Shown: positions 38,795 through 46,185 of the stretch, piece after piece | Layout: the number at the start of each line of letters is the position of its first letter | Position numbering within the stretch: the stretch's first letter is position 1 | Source: Sphingomonadaceae bacterium | Lineage (GTDB): Bacteria; Pseudomonadota; Alphaproteobacteria; Sphingomonadales; Sphingomonadaceae | NCBI GenBank assembly: GCA_947472735.1 | Contig: CANJBY010000007.1 | Coordinates: 1 to 64,000, forward strand | Direction: 5' to 3' | DNA length: 64,000 bases | Notes under the pieces: model-generated | Databases searched by the model: none | The model's input: the letters and a program-made list of their open reading frames with translations, nothing else | What the model was told of the DNA's origin: nothing | Made by a program: the position numbers and the translations under genes

Positions 38795-40597
38795 TCAAGC
38801 CGTGGCAAATGCCTCCACCGGCAGTGCCATCATGGCCTCGCTGCCGCCCTCGATCTTGCGGCGGAGCGCGCCGGCATCCGGAGTGAAACGCTCGCCATAG
38901 TAGCGGCCGGTGACCAGTTTGGCCTCGTAGAAGGCCTTGTCTCCGCTGCCAGAAGCGAGCCCATCCAGCGCGGCCTGCCCTTGGCGCAGCCACATCAGGC
39001 CAATCGCAACGATGCCCAGGATGTGCATGTAGTGATGCGCGCCGGCGCCCGCGTTGTTGGGGTTGGCCATGCCATTCTGCATCAACCACATTGTCGCGGC
39101 CTTGAGCTCACCGTTAGCCTTCTCCAGCCGCCCGGCAAGGTCGGCCAGTTCATGCTTGCCCTTGGCTTGCGCGCATTGATCATCGACCAGCGCGAAGAAG
39201 CGCTGGATTGCGCGGCCGCCGTTCATGGCAAGCTTGCGGCCGACCAGGTCCATCGCCTGCACTCCGTTGGCGCCTTCGTAGATCATGGCGATCCGCGCAT
39301 CGCGGACGAACTGCTCCATCCCGTGCTCGACGATGTAGCCATGCCCGCCGAACACCTGCTGCATATTGACCGCAACGTCGAAGCCCTTGTCCGTGCCGTA
39401 GCCCTTGATGACCGGGGTAAGCAGGCTGATCATCTCGTCAGCCGCGGCGCGGTCCTCCTCGGTCAGCGCTTTGTGCGAGAGGTCGACCTGCAAGGCTCCC
39501 CACATGCATAGCGCCCGCATGCCTTCGGTGAAGGCCTTGGCGTCCATCAGCATGCGGCGGATGTCGGGGTGGACGAACAGCGGATCGGCCTTTTCCTGCG
39601 GCTCGGAAGGGCCGGTCAACGCGCGGCCCTGGCGGCGCTCCTGGGCATAGATCACTGCGTTTTGATAAGCGACTTCGGCCTGTCCGAGCCCCTGGATGCC
39701 GACACCCAGTCGTGCGGCGTTCATCATGATGAACATCGCGGCGAGACCCTTGTTCTCTTCGCCGACCAGCCAGCCGGTGGCCCCGTCATAGTTCATCACG
39801 CAAGTGGCGTTGCCGTGGATGCCCATCTTGTGCTCGATCGAGCCGCAGGAGACGGCATTGCGCTCACCGAGCGAGCCGTCGTCGTTGACCATGATCTTGG
39901 GCACGATGAACAGCGAAATGCCCTTGGAGCTTTCCGGGGCATCCGGCGTCTTGGCGAGCACGAGGTGGATGATGTTTTCGGTCAGGTCATGGTCGCCGGC
40001 CGAAATGAAGATCTTGGTCCCGGTGATCGCATAGGAACCATCGGCAATGGGCACCGCGCGGGTGCGGATCAGGCCGAGGTCAGTGCCGCAATGCGGCTCG
40101 GTCAGGTTCATGGTGCCAAGCCACTTGTTGGACACCATGTTGGGCAGGTACTTGGCCTGAAGCTCGGGCGAGGCCTTGGCCTGGATCGCGGAAACCGCCC
40201 CGTTGGTAAGGCCGGGATACATCGCGAAAGCCTGGTTGGCCGAGCAGATGAACTCTTCCAGCACGAAGCCGAATGCATGCGGCAGTCCCTGGCCGCCAAA
40301 GTTCGTCGGGGTGGACAAAGTGCCCCACCCGGCTTCCTGGTACTGCGCGAAGGCCTCCTTGAAGCCGTTTGGCGTAGTCACGGTCCCGTCGGGAAGGCGC
40401 GTGCAGCCCTGCTGGTCACCAGACAGGTTGAGCGGCGCGACCACCTCGGACATGAACCGGCCGCCCTCGCCCACGATCGCCTCGACCATGTCGGGCGTAG
40501 CGGAATCAAACCCCGGCAGTGCGGCATATTGTTCAAGCTTCAGCACTTCGTTGATGTTGAAGCAGACATCGCGCACGGGCGCCTTGTAGACGGGCAT
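38795..40597 (-). CDS. acyl-CoA dehydrogenase, DmdC type
   Basis: The 600-residue FAD enzyme of the long acyl-CoA dehydrogenase group resembles methylthiopropanoyl-CoA dehydrogenase (DmdC). It has the extra N-terminal segment (M-P-V-Y-K-A-P-V-R-D), the E-A-G-W-G-T-L region, M-N-L-T-E-P-H-C-G-T-D-L-G, and the catalytic Glu region M-I-Y-E-G-A-N-G-V-Q. A C-terminal DUF helical domain follows. A MerR regulator gene lies 24 bases upstream in the same direction, so the pair should form one operon. The substrate may be a methylthio- or branched-chain acyl-CoA. Confidence 0.88.
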   Translation of the reverse strand: MPVYKAPVRDVCFNINEVLKLEQYAALPGFDSATPDMVEAIVGEGGRFMSEVVAPLNLSGDQQGCTRLPDGTVTTPNGFKEAFAQYQEAGWGTLSTPTNFGGQGLPHAFGFVLEEFICSANQAFAMYPGLTNGAVSAIQAKASPELQAKYLPNMVSNKWLGTMNLTEPHCGTDLGLIRTRAVPIADGSYAITGTKIFISAGDHDLTENIIHLVLAKTPDAPESSKGISLFIVPKIMVNDDGSLGERNAVSCGSIEHKMGIHGNATCVMNYDGATGWLVGEENKGLAAMFIMMNAARLGVGIQGLGQAEVAYQNAVIYAQERRQGRALTGPSEPQEKADPLFVHPDIRRMLMDAKAFTEGMRALCMWGALQVDLSHKALTEEDRAAADEMISLLTPVIKGYGTDKGFDVAVNMQQVFGGHGYIVEHGMEQFVRDARIAMIYEGANGVQAMDLVGRKLAMNGGRAIQRFFALVDDQCAQAKGKHELADLAGRLEKANGELKAATMWLMQNGMANPNNAGAGAHHYMHILGIVAIGLMWLRQGQAALDGLASGSGDKAFYEAKLVTGRYYGERFTPDAGALRRKIEGGSEAMMALPVEAFATA

Positions 40598-40621
40598 CTC
40601 TCGGTCCTTTTGTGGTATCGC

Positions 40622-41080
40622 TCAGGCGTGCTTGCGGGGCAGTTCGACGGCCTCGACTTGCGCGACGAATGCGCTCAGTTCGGCAATCGAGGCGTCCAGA
40701 TCGGCGCGCTGCTCCTGCATCTTGGCGATTCGATCGCGGCATTTCTCAAGCGTGACGCGGCGCTGTTCCACCCGGCCGTCGCCCAGATCGTAAAGATCGA
40801 TCATCTCCTTTATCTCGACCAGGCTGAACCCGACATTCTTGGCGCGGACAATCCAGGCCAGCCGGGCACGATCGCGCTTGGAATAGATCCGCACCAAAGC
40901 CTGCCGACTGGGCGCAATCAGCCCTTCATCCTCATAGAACCGCAAGGCGCGGGCCGTGACGCCAAACTCTGACGCCAGATCGGAGATGGAATAGACCTCC
41001 CGGTCCAGCGCGTCGGGTGTATCGACATGCGCACCGTCATGCGGGCGCGAAAAGTGAGTCAATGTGTCCATGCGGGACAT
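40622..41080 (-). CDS. MerR family regulator, LiuR-like
   Basis: The 152-residue regulator has the MerR DNA-binding segment (Y-S-I-S-D-L-A-S-E-F-G-V-T-A-R-A-L-R-F-Y-E-D-E-G-L). A long dimer helix follows, with no metal-binding Cys. It resembles LiuR/AtuR-type regulators of acyl-CoA and branched-chain catabolism. Directly upstream is a palindrome of the sort these proteins bind. It is cotranscribed with the acyl-CoA dehydrogenase gene, which it probably controls. Confidence 0.85.
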   Translation of the reverse strand: MSRMDTLTHFSRPHDGAHVDTPDALDREVYSISDLASEFGVTARALRFYEDEGLIAPSRQALVRIYSKRDRARLAWIVRAKNVGFSLVEIKEMIDLYDLGDGRVEQRRVTLEKCRDRIAKMQEQRADLDASIAELSAFVAQVEAVELPRKHA

Positions 41081-41081
41081 G

Positions 41082-41107
41082 TTGACTTACCTTTACGTAA
41101 ACGTCAA
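41082..41107. promoter_or_regulatory. palindromic LiuR-type operator/promoter
   Basis: On the minus strand it begins TTGACGTTTACGTAAAGG and ends GTCAA. Five-base outer arms (TTGAC/GTCAA) flank a TTTACGTAAA core. It lies just upstream of the MerR start and overlaps the last codon of hisI. It resembles the TACGT-rich sites described for LiuR, and the long-spacer layout fits MerR-type promoters. Confidence 0.6.
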
Positions 41108-41481
41108 GTAGAAACCGGGGCGAGCCCCGCTCCCTCCAGCTTGCGATAGAAGCAGCTGCTCGCACCGGTGTGACAGGCTGGCCCCTCCGGCCGGACGAGC
41201 ATAACCAGCGCGTCCTGATCGCAATCTACGCGGATCTCCTCGACATTGAGGAAGTGCCCGGACGTTTCGCCTTTCAACCACAGGGCACCGCGCGACCGGG
41301 AATGGAAGTGCGCCAGGCCGGTCTCGCGGGTCCGCTCCAGCGCCTCGGCATCCATGAAGGCGACCATCAGAATCTCGCGCGTGAGCGAATCGACGGCAAT
41401 GGCAGTGAGCAGCCCATTGGCATCGAAACGCGGGAGAAATTCCGTTCCTTGTTCACGCTCCAGGCCTTCGGGCGACGACAT
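41104..41481 (-). CDS. hisI: phosphoribosyl-AMP cyclohydrolase
   Basis: The 125-residue histidine-biosynthesis enzyme opens the purine ring of PR-AMP. The metal-binding D-C-D-Q-D-A and the C-terminal C-H-T-G-A-S-S-C-F-Y are intact. W-L-K-G-E-T-S-G-H is the conserved substrate segment. The start at 41481 has AAGGA upstream. Only the HisI domain is present, without the HisE fusion. The 3' end overlaps the operator of the MerR gene. Confidence 0.95.
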   Translation of the reverse strand: MSSPEGLEREQGTEFLPRFDANGLLTAIAVDSLTREILMVAFMDAEALERTRETGLAHFHSRSRGALWLKGETSGHFLNVEEIRVDCDQDALVMLVRPEGPACHTGASSCFYRKLEGAGLAPVST

Positions 41482-41636
41482 GTTTGCTATTTCCTTTGGA
41501 TAAGCGGGACAGCGAGCAACTTTGTTGCACGATAACCACAGATGGGCACCAAAATCCACGCGGCTGGTTCATCCATCTTTCATTTGATCCGGATTCGATA
41601 AAGAAGGGCTTCGCGGCCTTGAGGGAGGACGCAATG

Positions 41637-41833
41637 CCGAACCGGCGCGCTGTTGGAAGCGCCTTGGTTCAGGGGGAAAGGCTACCGCCGCCATAAGGCA
41701 GCGAGCCAAAGTATGAGGGTTACAAGGGCAAGGCGACCGACAACGTGCGGTCGCCACGCTGCCAAAGGCAGAGCCCCAATGCGAGTTTCGTCACGAGGGC
41801 GCCCGGAACTTAGGTTTCGGGCGTTTTCGTTTT
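41637..41833 (+). ncRNA. candidate structured RNA between hisI and comF
   Basis: The stretch holds three nested or successive hairpins. GAACCGGCGC pairs with GCGCC-tt-GGTTC. An outer GGCAGCG/CGCTGCC (41697-41703 and 41757-41763) encloses an inner GGCGACCG/CGGTCGCC (41732-41739 and 41748-41755). A clear intrinsic terminator follows. The 5' end can also pair with the 3' end, giving a rod-like fold of about 185 nt. All genes back to 37.1 kb are on the other strand, so the terminator has no other transcript to serve. A small reading frame with GGGAGG upstream (41634-41696) overlaps. No known class was recognised; 6S-like RNA is one possibility. Confidence 0.5.
41800..41833 (+). terminator. intrinsic terminator of the candidate RNA
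   Basis: CGCCCGGAA (41800-41808) pairs with TTTCGGGCG (41815-41823) with one G-T wobble and a six-base loop, followed by TTTTCGTTTT. No plus-strand gene upstream needs it except the candidate RNA. Confidence 0.75.
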
Positions 41834-41836
41834 GGA

Positions 41837-42577
41837 TCATGCGTTTGGCAGCGCTTCGTCAAGCACTCTCGCAAAGCAAGCAATTCTGACTTGTGCAGCT
41901 CCCGCCTTGAGCAGCGCCGCTACGCAGGCGTCGCTCGTCGCTCCGCTGGTCAGCACGTCATCGACCAGCACAATCCTGGCTCCGCGCACCAGATCCGCTC
42001 GTCGCGGGTTGATCGTGATGGCGCCGGCAAGCGTGCGCGCACGGGCCCTGCGACCTAGCCCTTCCAGCGTCGGAGTGCGCTTGCGCCGATGCAGCGCATC
42101 GACGACCAGCCCCGCACCATGCGCGCGGGCGATCTCACGGGCGAGCAATCCCGCCTGATTGAACCCGCGCTGCCATAGCCGCCAACGGTGCAGTGGCACC
42201 GGAATGACGTGCCAACCAGCATCGACATTGCCCAGCCGCGCCGAGATCAGCCGAGCCATCATCGGCACCAGCGCGATTCTCCGCCCATGCTTGAGCGCCA
42301 GCACAAGCCGGCGCGAGGCATCGTTGTATAGCGTACCAGCGGCGATCCCGGCATGGCGGGGCGGATCGGCAAGGCACGGCGCGCACATCGCGCCGTCGCG
42401 GATACCATCGGAAAACGGGCGCTGGCAGCTCGTACACGCTGGTTCACCCGGAACCGCCAGGGTGGCCCAGCATTCGGCGCAGAGCCCGTCCTGACTCATC
42501 AGCCCCGCCCCGCACAGCGGACAGCGCGGCGGGAAGAGCAGATCGACAACAGGAGCAATCGGGGCGGAAACGCGCAT
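41837..42577 (-). CDS. comF: ComF family phosphoribosyltransferase-like protein
   Basis: The 246-residue protein has an N-terminal zinc-ribbon-like region with C-P-L-C and further C-x-x-C pairs. A phosphoribosyltransferase fold follows with V-L-V-D-D-V-L-T-S-G-A-T as the PRPP-binding loop. P-V-P-L-H and R-G-F-N-Q-A are standard ComF motifs. ComF is tied to DNA uptake in competent bacteria. Here it is divergent from a methyltransferase gene. Confidence 0.93.
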   Translation of the reverse strand: MRVSAPIAPVVDLLFPPRCPLCGAGLMSQDGLCAECWATLAVPGEPACTSCQRPFSDGIRDGAMCAPCLADPPRHAGIAAGTLYNDASRRLVLALKHGRRIALVPMMARLISARLGNVDAGWHVIPVPLHRWRLWQRGFNQAGLLAREIARAHGAGLVVDALHRRKRTPTLEGLGRRARARTLAGAITINPRRADLVRGARIVLVDDVLTSGATSDACVAALLKAGAAQVRIACFARVLDEALPNA

Positions 42578-42629
42578 CGGGCAGACTCTATCGCTTGCAC
42601 CAGCCCGTCACGCAAGGCAGGGCACGCCG

Positions 42630-43373
42630 ATGGACCGTCCCGATCCCCCCCGGATATTCAGTCCTGCCCGGCGCCGCGCAGTCAGACGCCGGATGCTTGC
42701 GCTTCAGCAACGCGAAGGCGCGGGTCGCTATCTGCTGGACGACATGGTCGAGGATGTGACCGAACGTCTCGGCTTTCTCCGGCATCAACCCGCCCATGCA
42801 CTGGTAATCGGGGACCACAGTGCGCAATTGGGACGATGGCTGCGCGCCCGGGGATCGACTGTCCATGAAGCGGAACCAGCCCTGGGCTTCGATGAAGAAA
42901 GCCCGTTTCCCCAAACCGGCTTTGACTTCATCGCCAGCCTCGGCACCCTCGACACGGTCAACGATCTGCCCGGCGCACTGATCCACCTGCGCGCGGCACT
43001 GGCCCAAGGCGGATTGATGATTGCCAGTTTTGTGGGCGCGGGCAGCCTGGCCGGGCTGAGAACCGCGATGTTCGCCGCGGATGCCGATCGCCCCGCTCCG
43101 CGCCTGCATCCGATGGTCGACGTAAGGGCGGGCGGGCAGCTTCTCCAGCGCGCAGGCTTCGCCGACCCCGTGATCGACAGCCGCAGCGTGGACGTGCGGT
43201 TCCGTTCACTGGCCAGCCTGCTGGCCGACTTGCGTGCGCAAGGGCTGAGCAACGTCCTGGCGGACCCAGGCCCGACGCTCACCCGCCAGGCCCACGAACG
43301 GGCCCGGCAGGACTACGGCGCATCACATCTTGAACACTTCGAGATTGTTACACTAAGTGGCTGGCGCCGTTAG
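42630..43373 (+). CDS. SAM-dependent methyltransferase (NDUFAF5/BioC-like)
   Basis: The 247-residue class I methyltransferase-like protein has an N-terminal L-L-D-D-M-V-E-D-V-T-E-R-L, a SAM-site region A-L-V-I-G-D-H-S, and S-L-G-T-L-D-T-V-N-D-L-P. The pattern recalls the NDUFAF5/BioC group, which includes a complex I assembly hydroxylase. The Gly-rich motif I is degenerate (V-I-G-D-H), so SAM binding needs testing. It is divergent from comF and overlaps the ppdK 3' end by four bases. Confidence 0.75.
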   Translation: MDRPDPPRIFSPARRRAVRRRMLALQQREGAGRYLLDDMVEDVTERLGFLRHQPAHALVIGDHSAQLGRWLRARGSTVHEAEPALGFDEESPFPQTGFDFIASLGTLDTVNDLPGALIHLRAALAQGGLMIASFVGAGSLAGLRTAMFAADADRPAPRLHPMVDVRAGGQLLQRAGFADPVIDSRSVDVRFRSLASLLADLRAQGLSNVLADPGPTLTRQAHERARQDYGASHLEHFEIVTLSGWRR

Positions 43374-46033
43374 CCTAATGCAGCCTGTGCAGCCGCCAGT
43401 CGCGCAATCGGTACCCGGTAGGGCGAGGCACTGACGTAATCGAGCCCGACCTTCTCGCAGAACGCGATCGAGGCCGGATCGCCCCCATGCTCCCCGCAGA
43501 TGCCCAGCTTGATATCGGGGCGCGTCACCCTGCCCCGTTCCGCCGCAAGGCTGACGAGCTGGCCTACCCCGTCGATATCGAGGCTGACGAACGGATCCCG
43601 CGCGAAGATGCCCTGTTCGACATACTGGCCGAGGAACTTGGAGGCATCGTCGCGGCTGAGGCCCAGAGTGGTCTGGGTAAGGTCATTGGTGCCGAACGAG
43701 AAGAATTCACCCACCTCAGCGATTTCACCCGCCATCAGCGCCGCCCGCGGAAGTTCGATCATCGTGCCGACCTGGTAAGACAGCGCCCGGCCCTTCTCGG
43801 CAAAGACAGCAGTAGCGGTTCGGACGACCAGGGCCTTGAGGATCTCAAGCTCCTTGCGGGTGGCAACCAGCGGGATCATCACCTCGGGCACCGGTGCTTC
43901 GCCGCCCAGTGCAGCCACGTCGCAAGCCGCCTCGAACAGCGCGCGCACCTGCATCTCGTAGATTTCCGGGAAAGTAATGCCCAGGCGGCAGCCGCGATGG
44001 CCCAGCATGGGGTTCATCTCGTGCAGCTCTTCGGCGCGACGCTTCAGCGTGGCCACTCCGATCCCGATGGTGTTCGAAAGCTCCTCGAATTCGGCGTCGG
44101 CGTGCGGCAGGAATTCATGCAGCGGCGGATCGAGCAGGCGGATCGTGACCGGCAACCCAGCCATGATCTCGAATATCGCGTGGAAATCCGCGCGTTGCTC
44201 CGGGAGCAACTTGGCCAGGGCCAGGCGGCGCCCCGCCTCGTCTTCGGCCAGGATCATCTGGCGCACCGCGGAAATCCGCTGATCGTCGAAAAACATGTGT
44301 TCGGTGCGGCAAAGTCCAATGCCCTCGGCGCCAAACTGGCGGGCCATCCGGCAGTCCGCCGGGGTTTCCGCATTGGCGCGCACTTTCATCCGGCGGTGTT
44401 TGTCGGCCCAGACCATCAAGGTCCCGAAGTCACCGACCAGCTCGGGCTCGATCGTCGGCACTTCGCCGGCCATGATCGAGCCGGTTGCGCCATCGAGGGT
44501 GAGGATGTCACCTTCCTTGAGCTCCCGACCGCCGATCCTCAGCGTGCGGCTGGCCATGTCGATCGACAATGCCGAAGCCCCGGAAACGCAAGGCCGGCCC
44601 ATACCGCGGGCCACCACCGCCGCGTGCGACGTCATGCCGCCCCGGGCAGTGAGAATGCCCTTCGCCGCGTGCATGCCGTGGATGTCTTCCGGGCTGGTTT
44701 CGACCCGGACGAGGATCACCGCCTCGCCCAGCTCGGCCCGACGCTCAGCCGTATCGGCATCGAGCACGATCGCGCCAGAGGCCGCGCCAGGCGAAGCCGG
44801 GAGGCCGGTGCCAAGCACGTCGCGCGGAGCATCGGGATCGAGCGTGGGGTGAAGCAACTGGTCAAGCGCCATGGGGTCGACGCGCTTTACTGCGGTAGCC
44901 TCGTCGATCAGCCCTTCGGCAACCATGTCGACTGCCATCTTCAGCGCCGCCTTGGCGGTGCGCTTGCCCGAACGGGTCTGAAGCATCCACAGCTTGCCGC
45001 GTTCCACCGTGAATTCGATATCCTGCATGTCGCGGTAATGCTTCTCGAGCAGCTCGAAAACCTCGGCCAGTTCGCCATAAGCAGCGGGCATGGCCTCTTC
45101 CATCGAGAGCGGCTTGGCGCCGGCTCGTTCGCGCGAGAACCTGGTGAGGTACTGCGGGGTGCGGATGCCGGCGACAACGTCCTCGCCCTGGGCGTTGACA
45201 AGCCATTCGCCGTAATAAGCCTTCTCGCCGGTGGCAGGATCGCGGGTGAAGGCAACGCCGGTGGCGGAGGTATCGCCCATGTTGCCAAACACCATGGCCT
45301 GGACGTTCACGGCGGTGCCCCAGTCACCGGAGATGTTGTTGAGACGGCGGTAGACCTTGGCTCGGTCCGAATCCCAGGAATCGAACACCGCGCGGATCGC
45401 GCCCCACAACTGCTCGTTGACGTCCTGCGGGAACGGATGGCCGAGTTCGGCCTCGACGATCCCTTCATACTCCTTCACCAGAGCTTGCCAGTGGTGAGCC
45501 TCAAGATCAACATCGGCGTAGAAGCCATTGTCTTCCTTGACGATCTCCAGCGCATCCTCGAACAGATGATGGTCCACGCCGAGCACCACGTCGGAATACA
45601 TCTGGATGAAGCGGCGGTAGGAGTCCCAGGCGAAGCGCTCATCCCCCGAGACTGCGGCGAGGCCCTTCACCGTCTCATCGTTGAGACCGAGGTTGAGCAC
45701 CGTGTCCATCATGCCCGGCATCGAGACGCGCGCGCCGGAGCGGACCGAGACCAGTAGCGGATCAGCCGGATCACCGAACTTCTTGCCCACCGCAGCCTCG
45801 ATATGCGTCAGCGCGGCGGCAACATCGGCCTGCAAAGCATCCGAGAAATCGCCCCCTTCAGCCAGGTAACGGACGCATTCCTCGGTAGTGATGGTAAAGC
45901 CCGGAGGCACCGGCAGGCCGATCCCGGCCATCTCTGCAAGGTTTGCCCCCTTGCCCCCCACCACTGTCTTGTCCTTGGCTCGCGGATCACCGTGCGAGAC
46001 ACCACCACCAAAAGTGAATACGTATGCAGTCAT
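43370..46033 (-). CDS. ppdK: pyruvate, phosphate dikinase
   Basis: The 887-residue enzyme interconverts pyruvate and PEP with ATP and phosphate. The N-terminal ATP-grasp part begins V-G-G-K-G-A-N-L-A-E-M. The phospho-His domain carries G-G-M-T-S-H-A-A-V-V-A-R-G-M-G-R-P. The C-terminal TIM barrel ends with F-G-T-N-D-L-T-Q and the catalytic C-G-E-H-G-G-D-P. Length and motif order are normal. Confidence 0.97.
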   Translation of the reverse strand: MTAYVFTFGGGVSHGDPRAKDKTVVGGKGANLAEMAGIGLPVPPGFTITTEECVRYLAEGGDFSDALQADVAAALTHIEAAVGKKFGDPADPLLVSVRSGARVSMPGMMDTVLNLGLNDETVKGLAAVSGDERFAWDSYRRFIQMYSDVVLGVDHHLFEDALEIVKEDNGFYADVDLEAHHWQALVKEYEGIVEAELGHPFPQDVNEQLWGAIRAVFDSWDSDRAKVYRRLNNISGDWGTAVNVQAMVFGNMGDTSATGVAFTRDPATGEKAYYGEWLVNAQGEDVVAGIRTPQYLTRFSRERAGAKPLSMEEAMPAAYGELAEVFELLEKHYRDMQDIEFTVERGKLWMLQTRSGKRTAKAALKMAVDMVAEGLIDEATAVKRVDPMALDQLLHPTLDPDAPRDVLGTGLPASPGAASGAIVLDADTAERRAELGEAVILVRVETSPEDIHGMHAAKGILTARGGMTSHAAVVARGMGRPCVSGASALSIDMASRTLRIGGRELKEGDILTLDGATGSIMAGEVPTIEPELVGDFGTLMVWADKHRRMKVRANAETPADCRMARQFGAEGIGLCRTEHMFFDDQRISAVRQMILAEDEAGRRLALAKLLPEQRADFHAIFEIMAGLPVTIRLLDPPLHEFLPHADAEFEELSNTIGIGVATLKRRAEELHEMNPMLGHRGCRLGITFPEIYEMQVRALFEAACDVAALGGEAPVPEVMIPLVATRKELEILKALVVRTATAVFAEKGRALSYQVGTMIELPRAALMAGEIAEVGEFFSFGTNDLTQTTLGLSRDDASKFLGQYVEQGIFARDPFVSLDIDGVGQLVSLAAERGRVTRPDIKLGICGEHGGDPASIAFCEKVGLDYVSASPYRVPIARLAAAQAALG

Positions 46034-46185
46034 GGATATCCGCCATTCCTCTGGAAAATGATTCGCGACGATGCCGGGAGGCCGGGTGTCTCCTAGCGGT
46101 GCCGGAAGACTATGTCAGCCCATTTGTGCAGTGCAACACAAGACTATTTGGAGTTGTTCCCAATGGGGAGAATTCACGCGACCAG

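Noticed and set aside
39569..40972. Long plus-strand frame over the acyl-CoA dehydrogenase and MerR genes
   Set aside because: Shadow frame with no domain and no ribosome binding site.
43487..45757. A very long open frame antisense to ppdK (about 750 codons)
   Set aside because: High GC leaves few stops on the opposite strand. The predicted protein has no domain pattern, and ppdK is unambiguous.
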